Of a stretch of DNA of 64,000 nt, positions 12,044 to 23,639 are shown in pieces. Within the stretch, counting starts at the first letter, position 1, and each line of letters begins with the position of its first letter. Made by a program: the position numbers and the translations under genes. Source of the stretch: Neurospora intermedia (lineage: Eukaryota; Ascomycota; Sordariomycetes; Sordariales; Sordariaceae); NCBI GenBank assembly GCA_037102815.1, contig BTPP01000005.1:620001-684000 (forward strand), in the 5' to 3' direction. Under the pieces are notes generated by a model. That model searched no databases and was not told where the DNA came from. It saw only the letters and a list, made by a program, of their open reading frames with translations.

Positions 12044-13698
12044 TCAATTTTCTGGCCCTCCGAGTCCCTCCTCGCGCTCGCCGACGATTATACGAGCGTA
12101 GAGTTCCCTATGTTCCCCTGCCAAGGTCGACTCCTGGAACGCAATCCCATACACATACCTCGCTAGTTCCCAGCTGTGCGGTTCCCCACGCCAAAAAAAC
12201 CACTCTTCTCCCTCTCCCGTGTGATCTGGAGTACCAAGCTGCTGCTGCCCCGTGATGTCCTTTTCTCTAGTACCTCTAAGGCAGCCCCATAGCTCCAGAT
12301 GGTACAGGGGTTTGCCATCACATCCTGCAATCCGCCTCTGATTCTCCTGGTAAAAGTAATCCACCAGATTGACCCACGACGTTGTCCTGAGATCAGCGTC
12401 CCCCAATGACACCTTCCAAAGCGTGTCGGCATGGTTGTCCATGATCCGTTCGATATCCTCCCTCTCACAATCGTTGAAGTGTGACAGCGACAAGGACTGC
12501 AAGTGTGGCCACCGGGATTCCGGATCGATGATGTCCCCCAGCGACCACCTATACCCGTCACCTTCTGGAATCATGTCCTCCTCGCGGTACCAAATCCTAT
12601 CCCTTTCAAACGTCAAGTGTCGCAAGTTCGTCAGCGACTTCAAAAAGGCGCGAACATTCCCTGACGACATAACATGGGAAAGCCTCGTCTGGCTCATGGG
12701 AGGGATACACTCTTTCGCCGCAACATGAATCGGATTCCCATGACGAATCTGAATCTCCAGCGTCGTCAAGTTCACCAGCGCCTTTTCCACAATCGGCGAG
12801 AAGAACAGACCCGGATCATCCAACACGCACCACGACAAGTTCTTGATTCGCAGCGTCTTCAACCGCGCCACCTTTTTCACTACAGACTGGATCTCCAAAT
12901 ACCGCACCAACGACCGCAAGACTCTTTCCTCCGTCTCGGGCGTGGAAATGCTCGGAAACGCCGTCCGCCACGGCGCGTACCGGAACGGGTTCCGATCGCT
13001 ATGCAACGCTACCGAATTCAGCGGCGCAGCGAGACTCAGCTCCCTGCACGCCGCAATCGTGATGTGTTCCAGCGCAGGAAACTGTTCCCAGCACATGACG
13101 ATACCGTCGTAGTCGCGGTTAGGCGAGTGATCCTCGGCCAAAAACTGGGCTTGGTCTAGTAGGATATCCTCGTACCGCTGCCGATCGAGGGCGATTTGGT
13201 CTGCTGAGCGCCGGTGGTGGCTTATCAGCGGGCGGTGGCGGTGCTGGTACCATTCTGCAGAGAGGAGGTCGATGCGGCCTGAACCTTGGGGGTGGTGGAC
13301 GTAGTGCGGGAGCCAGTTACGAGGGTGGTCGGTGGAGGACCAGGTGAAGTCCTCTGGCGCGATTTCCTCGTCGAGAGTGGGAGAAGAGTCGAGACGGCGC
13401 CAGCGCGGTGTGGCGAGGGTGTCGGTTATGTAGTAGATGGAACGCAGACAGGGCGCGATGGCGGGGGAGTTGGCGAGCTGCTGGAGGTGGTGGGCGTCGC
13501 TGAGGAGGGGAGAGACGACGAGGACGGGGAAGGAGGCGCGGGTGCTGCTGGGGAGGAAGCGGTGGGAGAGGAAGCGGCAGAGGCGGGCGGTGGGGACGGG
13601 GAGGAGGGAGAAGATGTGGTCGAGGATCTCGTTGGGGAGGGAGGCGAGGAGAGACGGTCGGTTGGAGCTACGGCTGGGGATGGGGTTTGGAGGTCCAT
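12044..13698 (-). CDS. F-box protein with an apparent frameshift between ATG and F-box
   Basis: The frame ending at 12044 is open from about 13707 and begins with a clear F-box: LPNEILDHIFSLLP around 13640-13595, then ARLCRFLSHRF. Leucine-rich segments follow, such as LKTLRIKNLSW, LTTLEIQI, LRHLTFERD and LQSLSLSHF. F-box proteins bind Skp1 and recruit substrates to SCF ubiquitin ligases. The good start ATG (13698, in AAAAATGG) lies in a different frame: its product MDLQTPSPAVAPTDRLS runs out of frame just before the F-box. The F-box frame has no ATG between its upstream TAA at about 13708 and the domain. A CTCTCCTC microduplication near 13650 is a likely site of a 1-2 base indel. It could be a sequencing error, a fresh null allele or a missed 5' exon. 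The 540-residue remainder is intact. Confidence 0.62.
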
Positions 13699-14705
13699 TT
13701 TTGTTTGGTTACGTGGTTCCGTGATTTTTCGTTTTCTGAGTGGGTTGCAGGTAGGTAAGGAAAGGAAGCTTGGAAAACCGATCAGGGGCAGCTCTTAAGT
13801 ACGAAGGTTCGCCAATTCTTGGGTCTACCATACTCGCGGGGAAGTGAATGGGAGGATGATTCACCAACCAAGGTTGAAATCTGCTCCACGGGCTTTACAG
13901 ACGTTTGGCCACTGGCGATGCAATGATGGAATGATTACTACAAACGATCAGGACGAGGTTCGCCACGCCGGCCAAAGTCATCAAAGGCACTCTGCCATCT
14001 GGAAGTTTTCTGCATGAAGACACTGTTCGAAGTATGTCCCATCGACAACGCGGACTACGGTAGAGAATCACCCTGCCACAAATCACATCAAACCAACTGT
14101 GAAGCTGTGATTACCTTGATTGCAAGAATCGTGGCCAGGCTTTAGCTTGCCATCGGTGCTATATTGTGGTAATAACCTAGTAAGATCTCTATGTCTTGGG
14201 ATGTTGACGGGACGAATGTGCTGGTGACATTTCCCATGTTCCTCCATGGAGGTGATGAGTCGGTGCAGTGTGCCTTTGCCGTTCCTCGGCATGACGGAAA
14301 CATTTCCATTGTGTATTTACACGCAAATTACAATAGAAATGGCTTGACTAGACTTGACTTGATCGAGTACAGCTTGGTGTTGTGTGAAGCCTTGGTGAAC
14401 CTGAACGACTCGGCGTGGTGAGCGCCATGCGACGACAGCCCCAGAACTCGGGAGTCAGGGAGGATCGGTGTGATATCCGCTAAGTCATCGATACATGCGC
14501 ATCAGTCTCTTTTGTAGACGCCGTGATGATTCAATTCAGTAATCCACGAAAAATCCTTTCAGGGAATGGTATCAGCAGGTGCATCGTCGTCGACGTTCTC
14601 TTCCAAAAGGGGGAGATGAATCGAGTTTAGTGTTCCCATACTTAGCGCCAAGATTTGACGACATAGGTACATAGTAGCAAATTATGTAGCAGTATTCAAC
14701 AATAA
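13699..14705. other. Intergenic
   Basis: No gene supported between the F-box gene 5' end and tRNA-Gly. Open frames are short and without bias. An ATG at about 13833 (minus) is in the F-box frame but meets a TAA at about 13708. Confidence 0.55.
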
Positions 14706-14777
14706 GCGCCAATGGTCTAACGGCTAGGATTCATCCCTTCCAAGGATGAGGTGGGGGTTCGATTCCCTCTTGGCGCA
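14706..14777 (+). tRNA. tRNA-Gly (anticodon TCC)
   Basis: A full 72-base cloverleaf. The acceptor GCGCCAA pairs with TTGGCGC and the discriminator is A. The anticodon arm is CATCC-CTTCCAA-GGATG, which places TCC at 34-36 and reads GGA. The T-arm contains GGTTCGATTCC. There is no intron. A T7 run begins about five bases after the gene and serves as a Pol III terminator. Confidence 0.95.
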
Positions 14778-16306
14778 ACTTTTTTTCTACTTTTACCTCT
14801 CATTTCTTTTGTTCCTCGGTAGTGTCTTGCTGGTATCGTGCTGTTCTCAATTTTTTTTTTTTTTTTGTTGTTTCTCTTGGTATGTCTTTTGGTTGTGGTT
14901 GCAATCAGTGGGCAGTCCTGAAGAGATCACTAACGCCGATACGGCACCGGGGTTTTAGGTCGTGACGGTTTTTCCTTCTGGAAATGTTCTACTCTCTTTT
15001 TGACCGGTCTATCTCACACGATCAGGGGCATCATCCGTCAGCTTTCCCCTTTCTGCCGGTCCCGACGGTTCTTGATAGGCATCCAACCAACATCACTAGA
15101 TATGAACCAATCGCATTCGCTACACATTCAACTGCTCATCTGTTTGTCAGACAATACTCGATGCGGCAGAGTGGCGGCGCTTATACAACGTGGCTTACGC
15201 GCATGTTTATCTTGATGCCTTACAAAAGCAAAACCTAGGTATCTTCACTCCCAATCCTCGAACAAGGCTTTCATGTGTGATTTGAACTTATCTCCGAAGG
15301 ATGTCGGGCATAATAAGTTTTCAGTTGTACGACCAGGCCGTCTGGGCACGCCCGTTGTCTCCGCTTCTTTTACGTAGGTTGATATGAACGGTGTCAGAGT
15401 AGCATGCCGTTGTGAAACCTACACCTTATACTACCATTGCATCTAAAAGACGTTGAAAGCTGCATCGCGTCTTCAGGTAGCCAGCCATTCCAATATCCTC
15501 AATGGCCCCCAATCGTTGCCTCTCAACACCACGCTCTACCCATGCAATAAGGCGGCAGGCAAACCTCAAGGCATCCTTCTCCATTGCCTGTCTACCTAAA
15601 ACTACCCCTGCAATCTCCCACGCTATGATGATGCCAAATATCGATAGTCTGTTTGAGGCTTCGAGCTAAGAATCGCTATCGGGAATCTAGAACATCCGTC
15701 CCAAAAAACCTTCCAAGAATAACTAGACCAGGGGTAGCATCCTCTTTTTCCACGCTAGTGACGTTAAGTCCGAGCTGAAAACAGATATATCGGAATGATG
15801 TTTTAGCGCTTCACTCGAGCCACTCATTCACACGTCAGACAGAGCGGAATGGAGGACCGTTGCAACAGATCCATCCCGTCCACATCCACATCCAACCCCC
15901 ACCGTCATCATCCCGACGGCACGGGCTTCAGCCGCACACTGACTAGCCCTCTCCTGGCCGTTGAAGCCTAGATCAACAGGTCCCAGCACCATGTCAGCCA
16001 CGCACAGAATCGATAGTGTATCGTCCAGGGCGGTTGTCATGTCCCAAAGTGTCGGTCCCTACCAAGACCCCCACTACCATGCTCGGATATCTTGGGAATA
16101 TGCCGGGGATAGAACTCTATCCCACATAGGATTGGTTGGAGTTGCACCATGACTTTTGGTATGGTGAGAATTTTGGGTTGCTATAAGGTATTTAGAAGAG
16201 GACTCGCTGCTCCTTAGAACCCTGCTTGAACTTCCTTGAATTTGGAACGAGAACGAAGGGAACAAGGCCGTCACAGAAACACCACGTAGCATTCTTCTCA
16301 ACAACG
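14778..16306. other. Intergenic between tRNA-Gly and the P450 gene
   Basis: No supported gene. It has a T16 run at about 14851-14866, within 100 bases of the tRNA. An ATG at 16226 in frame with the P450 could give an alternative longer start. Confidence 0.55.
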
Positions 16307-18317
16307 ATGGCAGTCCTCAACTGGGCCAGCTCTCGTGCTGCTACTCTCAGTCCATGTCCCGGGACATCGGCTTTGGTAGTCATTACCACATGGCTGCTGT
16401 ACGTCATTGGTCTCGCAGTGTACCGATTATACTTTCACCCCCTGGCCAGATTTCCGGGGAGGAAGATGGCTGCGGTCACCACTTGGTACGAGTTCTATTA
16501 CGATTTCCGGTACGGCGGGAAGTACCTCTTTGAGATAGAAAAGATGCATAAGGAGTTTGGTGAGTAAGGAAGCGTGTTGAACCGCGATGCCATACAAAAA
16601 AATCAGCGTTAACTGGTTGTGGATGGACTTATCTACCATAGGACCGATAGTGCGCATCAACCCTCACGAATTGTCGATCCATGACCCGGAATACTACAAC
16701 GAGCTTTATGTGGGAAGCAGCAAGCGACGGACCAACTTCTGGCCGCTGTTCCAGGGGTGTACCGATGACACTGATGGTGAGCTGAGCTTCTTGGTGCAGC
16801 TCAGATATTTGAGAGAGAAGAGGAAGGGTCCATCCAATGCTGACTTTGTGTCCCCAGTCAACCACTTCATGACAATCGACCACGATTTACATCGCCAGCG
16901 TCGAAAGCCCTTTGATCCCTTCTTTTCCCGCATGGCCATCAACACTCGATACTGGCCCATGCTTGCAGAAAAGGCTACCTTCCTAGAGTCCCGCATCCGT
17001 GAATATAAGGGCCAAGGGAAAGCTGTGCGGCTGGACCGCGCTTTCTCGGCCTTCTCAGCGGACTGTATTGAGAGGATATGTACTGACGATCTTGAACCTG
17101 GCGATGGGTTTCTTGATCAGCCAGATTTTGGACCCGAGTGGTATGATGGAATGCTGGGTTTGATCAGAAACGCGCCCATCTTGACCAAGTTTCCAAAGGC
17201 TTTGAGGTGAGTTGGCTGCACGCTTGGCCATCATGGGCCTCCAAGGCTAAACCAATATTCTACAGCTCATTAGGATACGTCCCACAGCGCTTGCTGCTAT
17301 GGCTTTTCCCTCAAGGACGCATAGCCAACAAATACGACGAGCGAACAAGAACCCAAATCCACAAAGCTGTCACTAAACAGCACCTGTCCAAGGACACCAC
17401 AACCAGCTTGGAGCATACCACGCTCTTCCGCGCGCTGGCGCAAAGTAATAACCTCTCGCCTGCCGACAAGACAGAAGAACGGCTAGTCAGAGAAGCCAAG
17501 CTCATCTTTCTCGGCGGAACCATCAGCACCGGGCGAACCCTCAGCTTCGTATCCTACTACATCCTCTCCCGCCCAGACATCAAGGTCCGTGTTGAGGACG
17601 AGCTGCGAGATGTCATGGCTGCGTGGCCAGAAGTCGTTCCCACTTGGACTGAGCTGGAGAAGTTGCCGTATTTGCAGGCAGTCATCAAGGAAGCTTTGCG
17701 GTAGGTTATGTTTCTGTCCCGCGTAAACTCGCGCGCGCGTGTGTGTGTGCGTGCGTGTGTGTGTGTGTGTGTGTGTGTGCCACATGCTAGCAAACAGAGA
17801 ACTGACAGACAAGGCAAAAAACAGACTCAGCTACGGCTTCATGAGACGTCTACCGCGCGTCTCGCCCGATGTGGCCATCCAGTACAAGGAGTACACGATC
17901 CCGCCTGGGACTCCGGTGGGCATGAGCGCCTACTTGATGCATAGCAACCCGGAGGTGTATCAGGATCCGGACCAGTTCGTCCCGGAGCGATGGCTGGGTG
18001 GGGACACGAGGGCGATGCAGAGGAGCTATGTGCCCTTTACTAAAGGGTCGAGGAGTTGTCTTGGTCAAAAGTAAGTGGGAACCCGTTGGTGAGAGTTTTG
18101 GTGGTGGTATTGTGAGAGGTGTCATTTGCTGACTTGCTTGTTGTGTACTAGTCTCTCCATGGCGGAGATCAGTCTGGTGTTAGCGGTGCTTTTTCGACCA
18201 GACGGGCCGAGAATGGGGCTGTTCGAGACGGACGAGAGCGATGTGAAGCATGTTCACGATTTTGTTGTGCCGCTGCCGAAGTTGGACAGTCTGGGCGTTC
18301 GGGTCACGGTTCACTGA
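16307..18317 (+). CDS. Cytochrome P450 monooxygenase (membrane-anchored, five exons)
   Basis: Exons 16307-16559, 16642-17206, 17266-17700, 17825-18070 and 18152-18317 join in frame to 554 aa. All donors are GTRRGT-type. An N-terminal membrane helix (ALVVITTWLLYVIGLAVY) is followed by the hinge FHPLARFPG. The I-helix region reads IFLGGTISTGRTLS, the K-helix ExxR is EALR, then FVPERW, and the heme loop FTKGSRSCLG puts the axial Cys at 496. The I-helix lacks the usual acid-Thr pair and has Ser-Thr instead, as in some fungal P450s related to trichodiene oxygenase-like groups. Substrate is unknown. It converges on an MFS transporter 1 kb away. Intron 3 (124 nt) carries a GC/GT microsatellite. ATG 16307 is preferred because it starts just before the anchor; an in-frame ATG at 16226 would add 27 residues. 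Confidence 0.9.
17731..17780. repeat. (GC)n(GT)n microsatellite in P450 intron 3
   Basis: Alternating purine-pyrimidine run of about 50 bases between the donor and the branch site. It can adopt Z-DNA and probably varies in length between strains. Confidence 0.9.
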
Positions 18318-19297
18318 AGATGGATGGATGGAGGAGGAAGAACTTGCCGGCGCTGGTGATGCTTGGTGATTTGGTCGAAGGGTGTTGTTCAGTTCACACT
18401 GTTTCTCTGATACCTACCTCTAGTTGTCTGTCGTCTGTCCGGTTGAGAGACTGCCGACGGGCTTGCGAGCTAGATACAGTGAGCGATTGTGCCAGCCGCA
18501 CCATCGTGCCGGTTTTCCTTCCCAAGTACCATTTTCCATGTTATGTGTGTGTAGTAGGACAATGTTCGATTGGCTGGACGAAACGAGATGTCGATTTGGG
18601 CTTTTTGCCAAAGGTGCGCTTTCTCCGCACGGCTTGGGACGGCTTGGACGGCAGTTATCTGACTGGGTAACATCTTCCTGGATGGGGGGTCGGTTGGGGT
18701 AAAGTGAAAACAGGTTGAGAAGATACCGAGGAACTCCAAACTGGGGAAGTGAGATGGTTCGGATGGGACCACTTGGATCCAATCACTGGAGATGTTGGGC
18801 TCCTCAGTTCTTACCTCTAGACAGCTGGTGAAGATGTCAGCGGTAAAAGCCCAAGTCCACAATGGATCCTCCCGACACGCCTTCAGTTGAGGTTGAACTT
18901 GGAACCCCCGGGCCCCCCAGATTGGACCCCTTGAAAGCCGAACCCCACAGCACATGCTTTAGCGGAGTCAGCACTAACAACGAAATCCGGGGTCCCCGCA
19001 AAGATCGCCCAGGGGCATTCGTCCCATCCGTCGACAGGGAGCAATCGAGATTCGAGATGGTGTTGTCTTTTTTCATTCATTTTCATCGACGTCGAGTCGA
19101 ATGTTTACGACCTACAATGCTCTCCTGTCTGAGCTAGCCGAAACAAGGTTTTTGCACCGGGCGTGTACATACTCGGGTAATGAGATAAAGGGGTATGTTC
19201 AGATGTTCATTAGCACGAAGAGGAAGATACATAATATTAACATGTTGAAGCCACACACAAGCAAAACCCAGCCCAGGCAAAGGAGAGTGGCGGAACC
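18318..19297. other. Intergenic between convergent P450 and MFS genes
   Basis: Shared 3' flank of two convergent genes. Short overlapping frames exist on both strands, none with a family signature. Confidence 0.55.
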
Positions 19298-21034
19298 TTA
19301 AGTCCACAAATGGAACCTCGGATGTCTGTTCCCCAACTGTTCCTGTTCCTCCTCCGTTAGACCCTCTAGCCTGTGGTCTCTCTTGCCTGCTGCCCTGGCG
19401 CGGTTCTCCCATGCACAGTAGAGGATGCCAAAGATGGACAGACAAACGACGCCAATCTGTCCGCCGAGGTTGATGGTGTGGCCGGTGTGGTACTTGGGGG
19501 CATCGCTTGGGACGTAGGTCCAGCTACGGAAGGCATATCTAAGTTAGTTCCATGACCTAAACAAAAAAAGGGGGGAAAGCATAGAAAGAAAGACTCACGT
19601 AGCAACGATACCGCCAATAGTTCCTAGCGTCACGACGTAACCGCTGGTTACCGCGCGAACAGCTGGTCCAGCCGAATCTAGTAACTTGTCATTAGCTTTC
19701 CATCCATCACCACTGTATCAATCATGCCAAGCGAAAGACGACTTACTATTGATAGCCCAACTCAAGAACCCCGGCCCACCAGGGAACGCGCCAACCGTAA
19801 CAAAGAAGACAGCCATATACCGCACATTTGGCTGACTGACCCACCTCAGAATCGCGAACCCGATCAGCGCCAGCACCGAAAACGCCGCCAGCCAAATACC
19901 TCTCTGCCGACTCTTATCGCTCCCATACGCCACCGCAATGGCGACCAAGCAAGCGCACACATACGGCGGCACGCTATACAACTGGGCCTTGGTATTCTGC
20001 CATCCCAGATCCTTCAAGATGGTCGGCAAGAACACCGACAGTCCCTGCACCGTGATATTAATCAGAAAGAACCCGATCCCGCACGTGTAATTATGCACGT
20101 TCATCACCGCCAACTTGACATGGCGCCACTCTACCTTTTGGGCGGGATCCGTGCGGTGTTCCCTGACTAACCGTTCCGCCGCGATGCTCTTCTCCCTTTC
20201 ATTCAGAAACCACGCCGTCCTCGGATCGGTAGGCATCCAAACTGGCGCCGCGAGGCCGATAAGTATGGTGATGAGTCCCTCGAAGAAGAAAATGTTCTTC
20301 CACGTGTGGATCGTGTGGCCCGCCACTCCCCATTCCGGGATCCTCGAGAGGCCCGTGGCCAACAGTCCACCGAACGCGCCAGCGATGGAGGCCGCGGAGA
20401 CGTAGATCCCAATGCGGAACAGCAACTCCTCCCGCTTGTAAAAGGTGCTGAGGAAGAACGCCATGCCGGGCATCGCGCCGCCTTCAAAGACGCCGAGTAC
20501 CGCTCGGGCGCCCATTAACCCGCCGAAATTCGTGACAAAGGCCGTGCATAAAGATACCAATCCGAAGCCGCAGACCAATAGGGGCAGGTAGAAGCGGGGG
20601 CCAAGCGCTTTGAGGAGGACATTGCTCGGCACTTCGAATAGGAGATAGATTATGTAGAAGATGGAGAGGGCCCAGTTGAATTGCGTCCCTTCGAGATGCA
20701 GGTCGGTGGCGAGACCTTGGATGCGTGCGTTGCCGATGTTGACTCGGTCGAGGAAGCAGAGCATGTACAGGAGCGTGACAATGGGGACGCAGTGCCAGTC
20801 AATCTTGCGCCGGATGGCCGTCTCTTCGGCGTCGGTCCAGGAGAGCTCGGGGAGAGATGTGCTGGACGAGGAGGCGACGTCTTTGGGTGTTTGCTCGTGG
20901 TGCAGAGCTGGGATGTGTTAGTGAGGTTGAATAATTATATTGGCAGTGTGAAAATGAAAGTAGGAGTTGGTGATGATAATGGATAGGGTGGCATGAAGGG
21001 TTGACGTACCGACTTCCTTCTCTAGGTCCCCCAT
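19298..21034 (-). CDS. MFS transporter, anion:cation symporter (allantoate permease-like) family
   Basis: Four exons on the minus strand, 21034-21010, 20907-19747, 19677-19599 and 19523-19298, sum to 496 aa. The 25-nt first exon encodes MGDLEKEV and is spliced over a 102-nt intron to ALHHEQTP; this places the start well before the first in-frame ATG of the long exon. The body has the family hallmark LCFLDRVNIGNARIQG after TM1, YLLFEVPSNVLLK in TM2, R-A-V-L-G-VFEGGAMPG around TM4, a central hydrophilic loop (NEREKSIAAERLV) and twelve hydrophobic segments. The C-terminal tail is charged (LTEEEQEQLGNRHPRF). This Dal5-like family moves small carboxylates, vitamins or allantoate with protons at the plasma membrane. 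The exact substrate is unknown. The neighbouring P450 suggests, weakly, a shared catabolic or export role. Confidence 0.9.
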
Positions 21035-21121
21035 CTTGATGTCGCTATGTGATGAGGTCGACCTGAACTTTGATGGTTGGACCCTGACGGCTCAAAGGTG
21101 ATGTCGATTGATCTTCGAGGG

Positions 21122-21129
21122 TATATAAG
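21122..21129 (-). promoter_or_regulatory. TATA-like element of the MFS gene
   Basis: CTTATATA on the minus strand lies about 88 bases upstream of the MFS ATG at 21034. A good distance, but a weak call. Confidence 0.3.
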
Positions 21130-21711
21130 ACAACGACGAAGACGGGGCAGGACAGACACAGGTAGGTGGATAGCTGACGGCGGGTTTACCCCTTATGAAC
21201 AATCGGAGAAAACCCAAATAAGACAACGGACATTTGCTCCGGTTCGCGGTATCTCCCGTTGCCAATCCACTAACCGAAAAGCTTGTTGCAACTGTAGGTA
21301 GCGGTAGAAATGGAATATTCAGATTATCTCCAGTTGATAAGAGGCAAAAGAGTTAGGATTTGCAAGGACCCCTTTTCGCAGCGTACTTTTAGCTTATATA
21401 CCATTGACACGAGCTTTCCTACTCTCGGGTCTCCTTCTGTCATACCTTGTTGTCAACTTGCCCGTCCGTTCACGTCTTAGCGGCTTCATGCTAGATGCGT
21501 ACATTTTCTGGATATTATCTGGCAGCCGTGACATTGGGTATACAGCATGCGGTATGCAAGCTCAGCTCTGCATTGTGACATTCTTTCTGCCGCCCGTCTC
21601 TTCGCCGTCACTTACGGTTACGTCGTCTCGTCGTCTCCTTCCCCCTCCTTCGCTTGAGAATAACCGGTACATGATGTGCCCTCCCTAAGTTGGGCGGTGG
21701 CGTTAACCAAC

Positions 21712-21948
21712 ATGACACCCTCTGTTTCCTGTTCATCCAACCGCATGAACGAAGCATTTTGGACAAGGTTCGGCAAATGCATTTTGGTGATGGTTCCCCG
21801 CGGCGAAAAGGTCAAAGCCAAGGTGCGCCAAGCTGTCCGAGACCAGATTGGCGGGTTGGTGGTGGATGTGTCGACGGAACGGATGGCTGGATCACGAGGC
21901 CATCTCGAGGAGGAGTTGGAGAGTGCGGGGGTTTGGGGTGTCTGGTAG
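21712..21948 (+). CDS. Possible small gene or last exon, codon-biased, no family
   Basis: The frame from ATG 21712 gives 78 aa ending SAGVWGVW. It is unusual in this region for its biased third positions (GTC AAA GCC AAG GTG CGC) and for a plausible globular composition with an Arg/Lys/Glu-rich helix (KVKAKVRQAVRDQ). No splice partner upstream is obvious and no family is recognised. It might be a remnant 3' exon of a decayed gene. Confidence 0.28.
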   Translation: MTPSVSCSSNRMNEAFWTRFGKCILVMVPRGEKVKAKVRQAVRDQIGGLVVDVSTERMAGSRGHLEEELESAGVWGVW

Positions 21949-23639
21949 CAGTCGCTAGGAAAGATCAACGCCTTTGTCCGTAATAGGTTTAACGTGCTTT
22001 TCTCCCTTCTGGAAGCAAATGGGCGTGAATGTCTAGCGAGGTCTCGGCGGTCATGTATGACGCCTTGGATATCCTTCTTTGTTTCGGCAGTGAGGTGATT
22101 CGTTGGTTGCTTGATGGCTTCAATGCTCTGTCTTCTCGAATCTTTTCTTTCGGTCGTTGCCCGTTTTGTCTGCTTCTTCAGGTTATGTTTGACGGACCAC
22201 TATTTAGGGGCCTGCTTGAGACACTTTTCTGCCAGGGCGGAAACCGTGGGAATTCACCTGCTGTGAGACATAACAACGATGGCCCGTCCTTGAAGTCGCC
22301 ATTTATTGAACCGTGGATGCTGTTGTCCGTTCTCGGTTGGTTTGGGAAGAGGTTACGATCAGCCGGTAGCTATCCTGCCATATTGACCATCAGACCGGGG
22401 CGGCTGCTGCGTGTGGCAGACAGACCAGATCGTCCGTGACAATGAACATGCAGCGAACAATGCTTTCTTCTCTCTGGCATGCTGTTCCTTCTGTTCATGC
22501 CCAGTAGGTCCAACGCTGCTCTGGTGTCGGTGTTGTTCACCCATCGCCAGACCGGCAGACCTCTCGGTGAAGAAATGATCGTATCTGCGTCGGCCGCCAA
22601 CATACATGGCAACCACAGTGGTTATCTTGGGTATCTAGAATTCGGCCTTCAATTTTAGTTCAAAAGTGTTGCATGGGTGATGACCTGGAGTGACTCGTCT
22701 TGTTGGCGACAGACGCCATTGTATTAATACCCTAACCCTGACATATCTCCCTGAGGGAAAGCGAGTGAGTGGCTAGTGAGATACGTGGCTGGTGATTCCC
22801 TGTGGCTGATCGAACCGCCTGTGAGCAGTCATGTGACTCTTGGGACAGCGTCAAGACGATTCAACCATTACGGCGTTTGCAGAAAAGCGGTATCAATCGG
22901 TCGTATCATCGAAGCTTTTCGGTATTTGCGTGATCATGAGTGTTGACTCTGGTGTTTTGACTGTCCAACAATGAGGTTGATTTGTTGATGGGGAGTTGGT
23001 TGCCTGGAGCCTTCAGCAAGCATTGCACAAGTGGAATGTTGGACGCGGGACGGGACGTATCGTTGCAGGCCAAGTGGCTTTGACCCACTGAAGCTTGAAC
23101 GTTTATTCTCTAACAGAAACTGCAGATATCAGCACACAATCTTGTTAGTGACTGCACACGCCTTGCGTGGGTGAGCCGACAAGTGGATCTATGATGTAAA
23201 CCAATCACAGCCCGAGGTCAAACCGAGCAGCGCACGGGCACCCGCACACAAAAGGGCTGGGCTTCCCCTTGGGCAAAATGAGTCGGGTTCTCCAGGTCTC
23301 CTCCCTCAATTTGGTTGCTTCCGTCATCAATCCCACCCACCTTTTTCCATCTTCTCCATCGACCTTTCATCCCGGCCGTCCTCCTCCTCCTCCCCTTTCC
23401 CATGGCGGACTCGGTGACCCACACTTCACCTCCCTCTTCTTCTTCTTTTTATTCTCTTTTTGGTACTCCTCCTCCCTCACACCAGCCCGACGGCGGAGCT
23501 AACAATCGCGACGACGATGAATCGAGTTCAACACAACCATTCTCCTTCCCAGGGTCAGTGCCTGATAGTACCGGTGCCGTGAGTCCACGCTTACGTGGAT
23601 GCATAGCCGGTCCGTTTCTCCTTTCCGACGCACTGACGT

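Larger units (their letters stand above)
21035..23639. other. Mostly non-coding, two weak coding candidates
   Basis: Upstream of the MFS gene. Frame 21712-21948 is listed separately. A second candidate, ATG 23402, opens a Ser/Pro-rich frame (MADSVTHTSPP, later NNRDDDESSS) with a good GTGAGT donor at 23580; it could be a first exon of the orphan gene at 24.9-26.5 kb or a relic. The rest shows no signal. Confidence 0.45.

Noticed and set aside
22715-22745. TACCCTAACCCT, telomere-like
   Set aside because: Less than two units; chance occurrence in the middle of a genic region.
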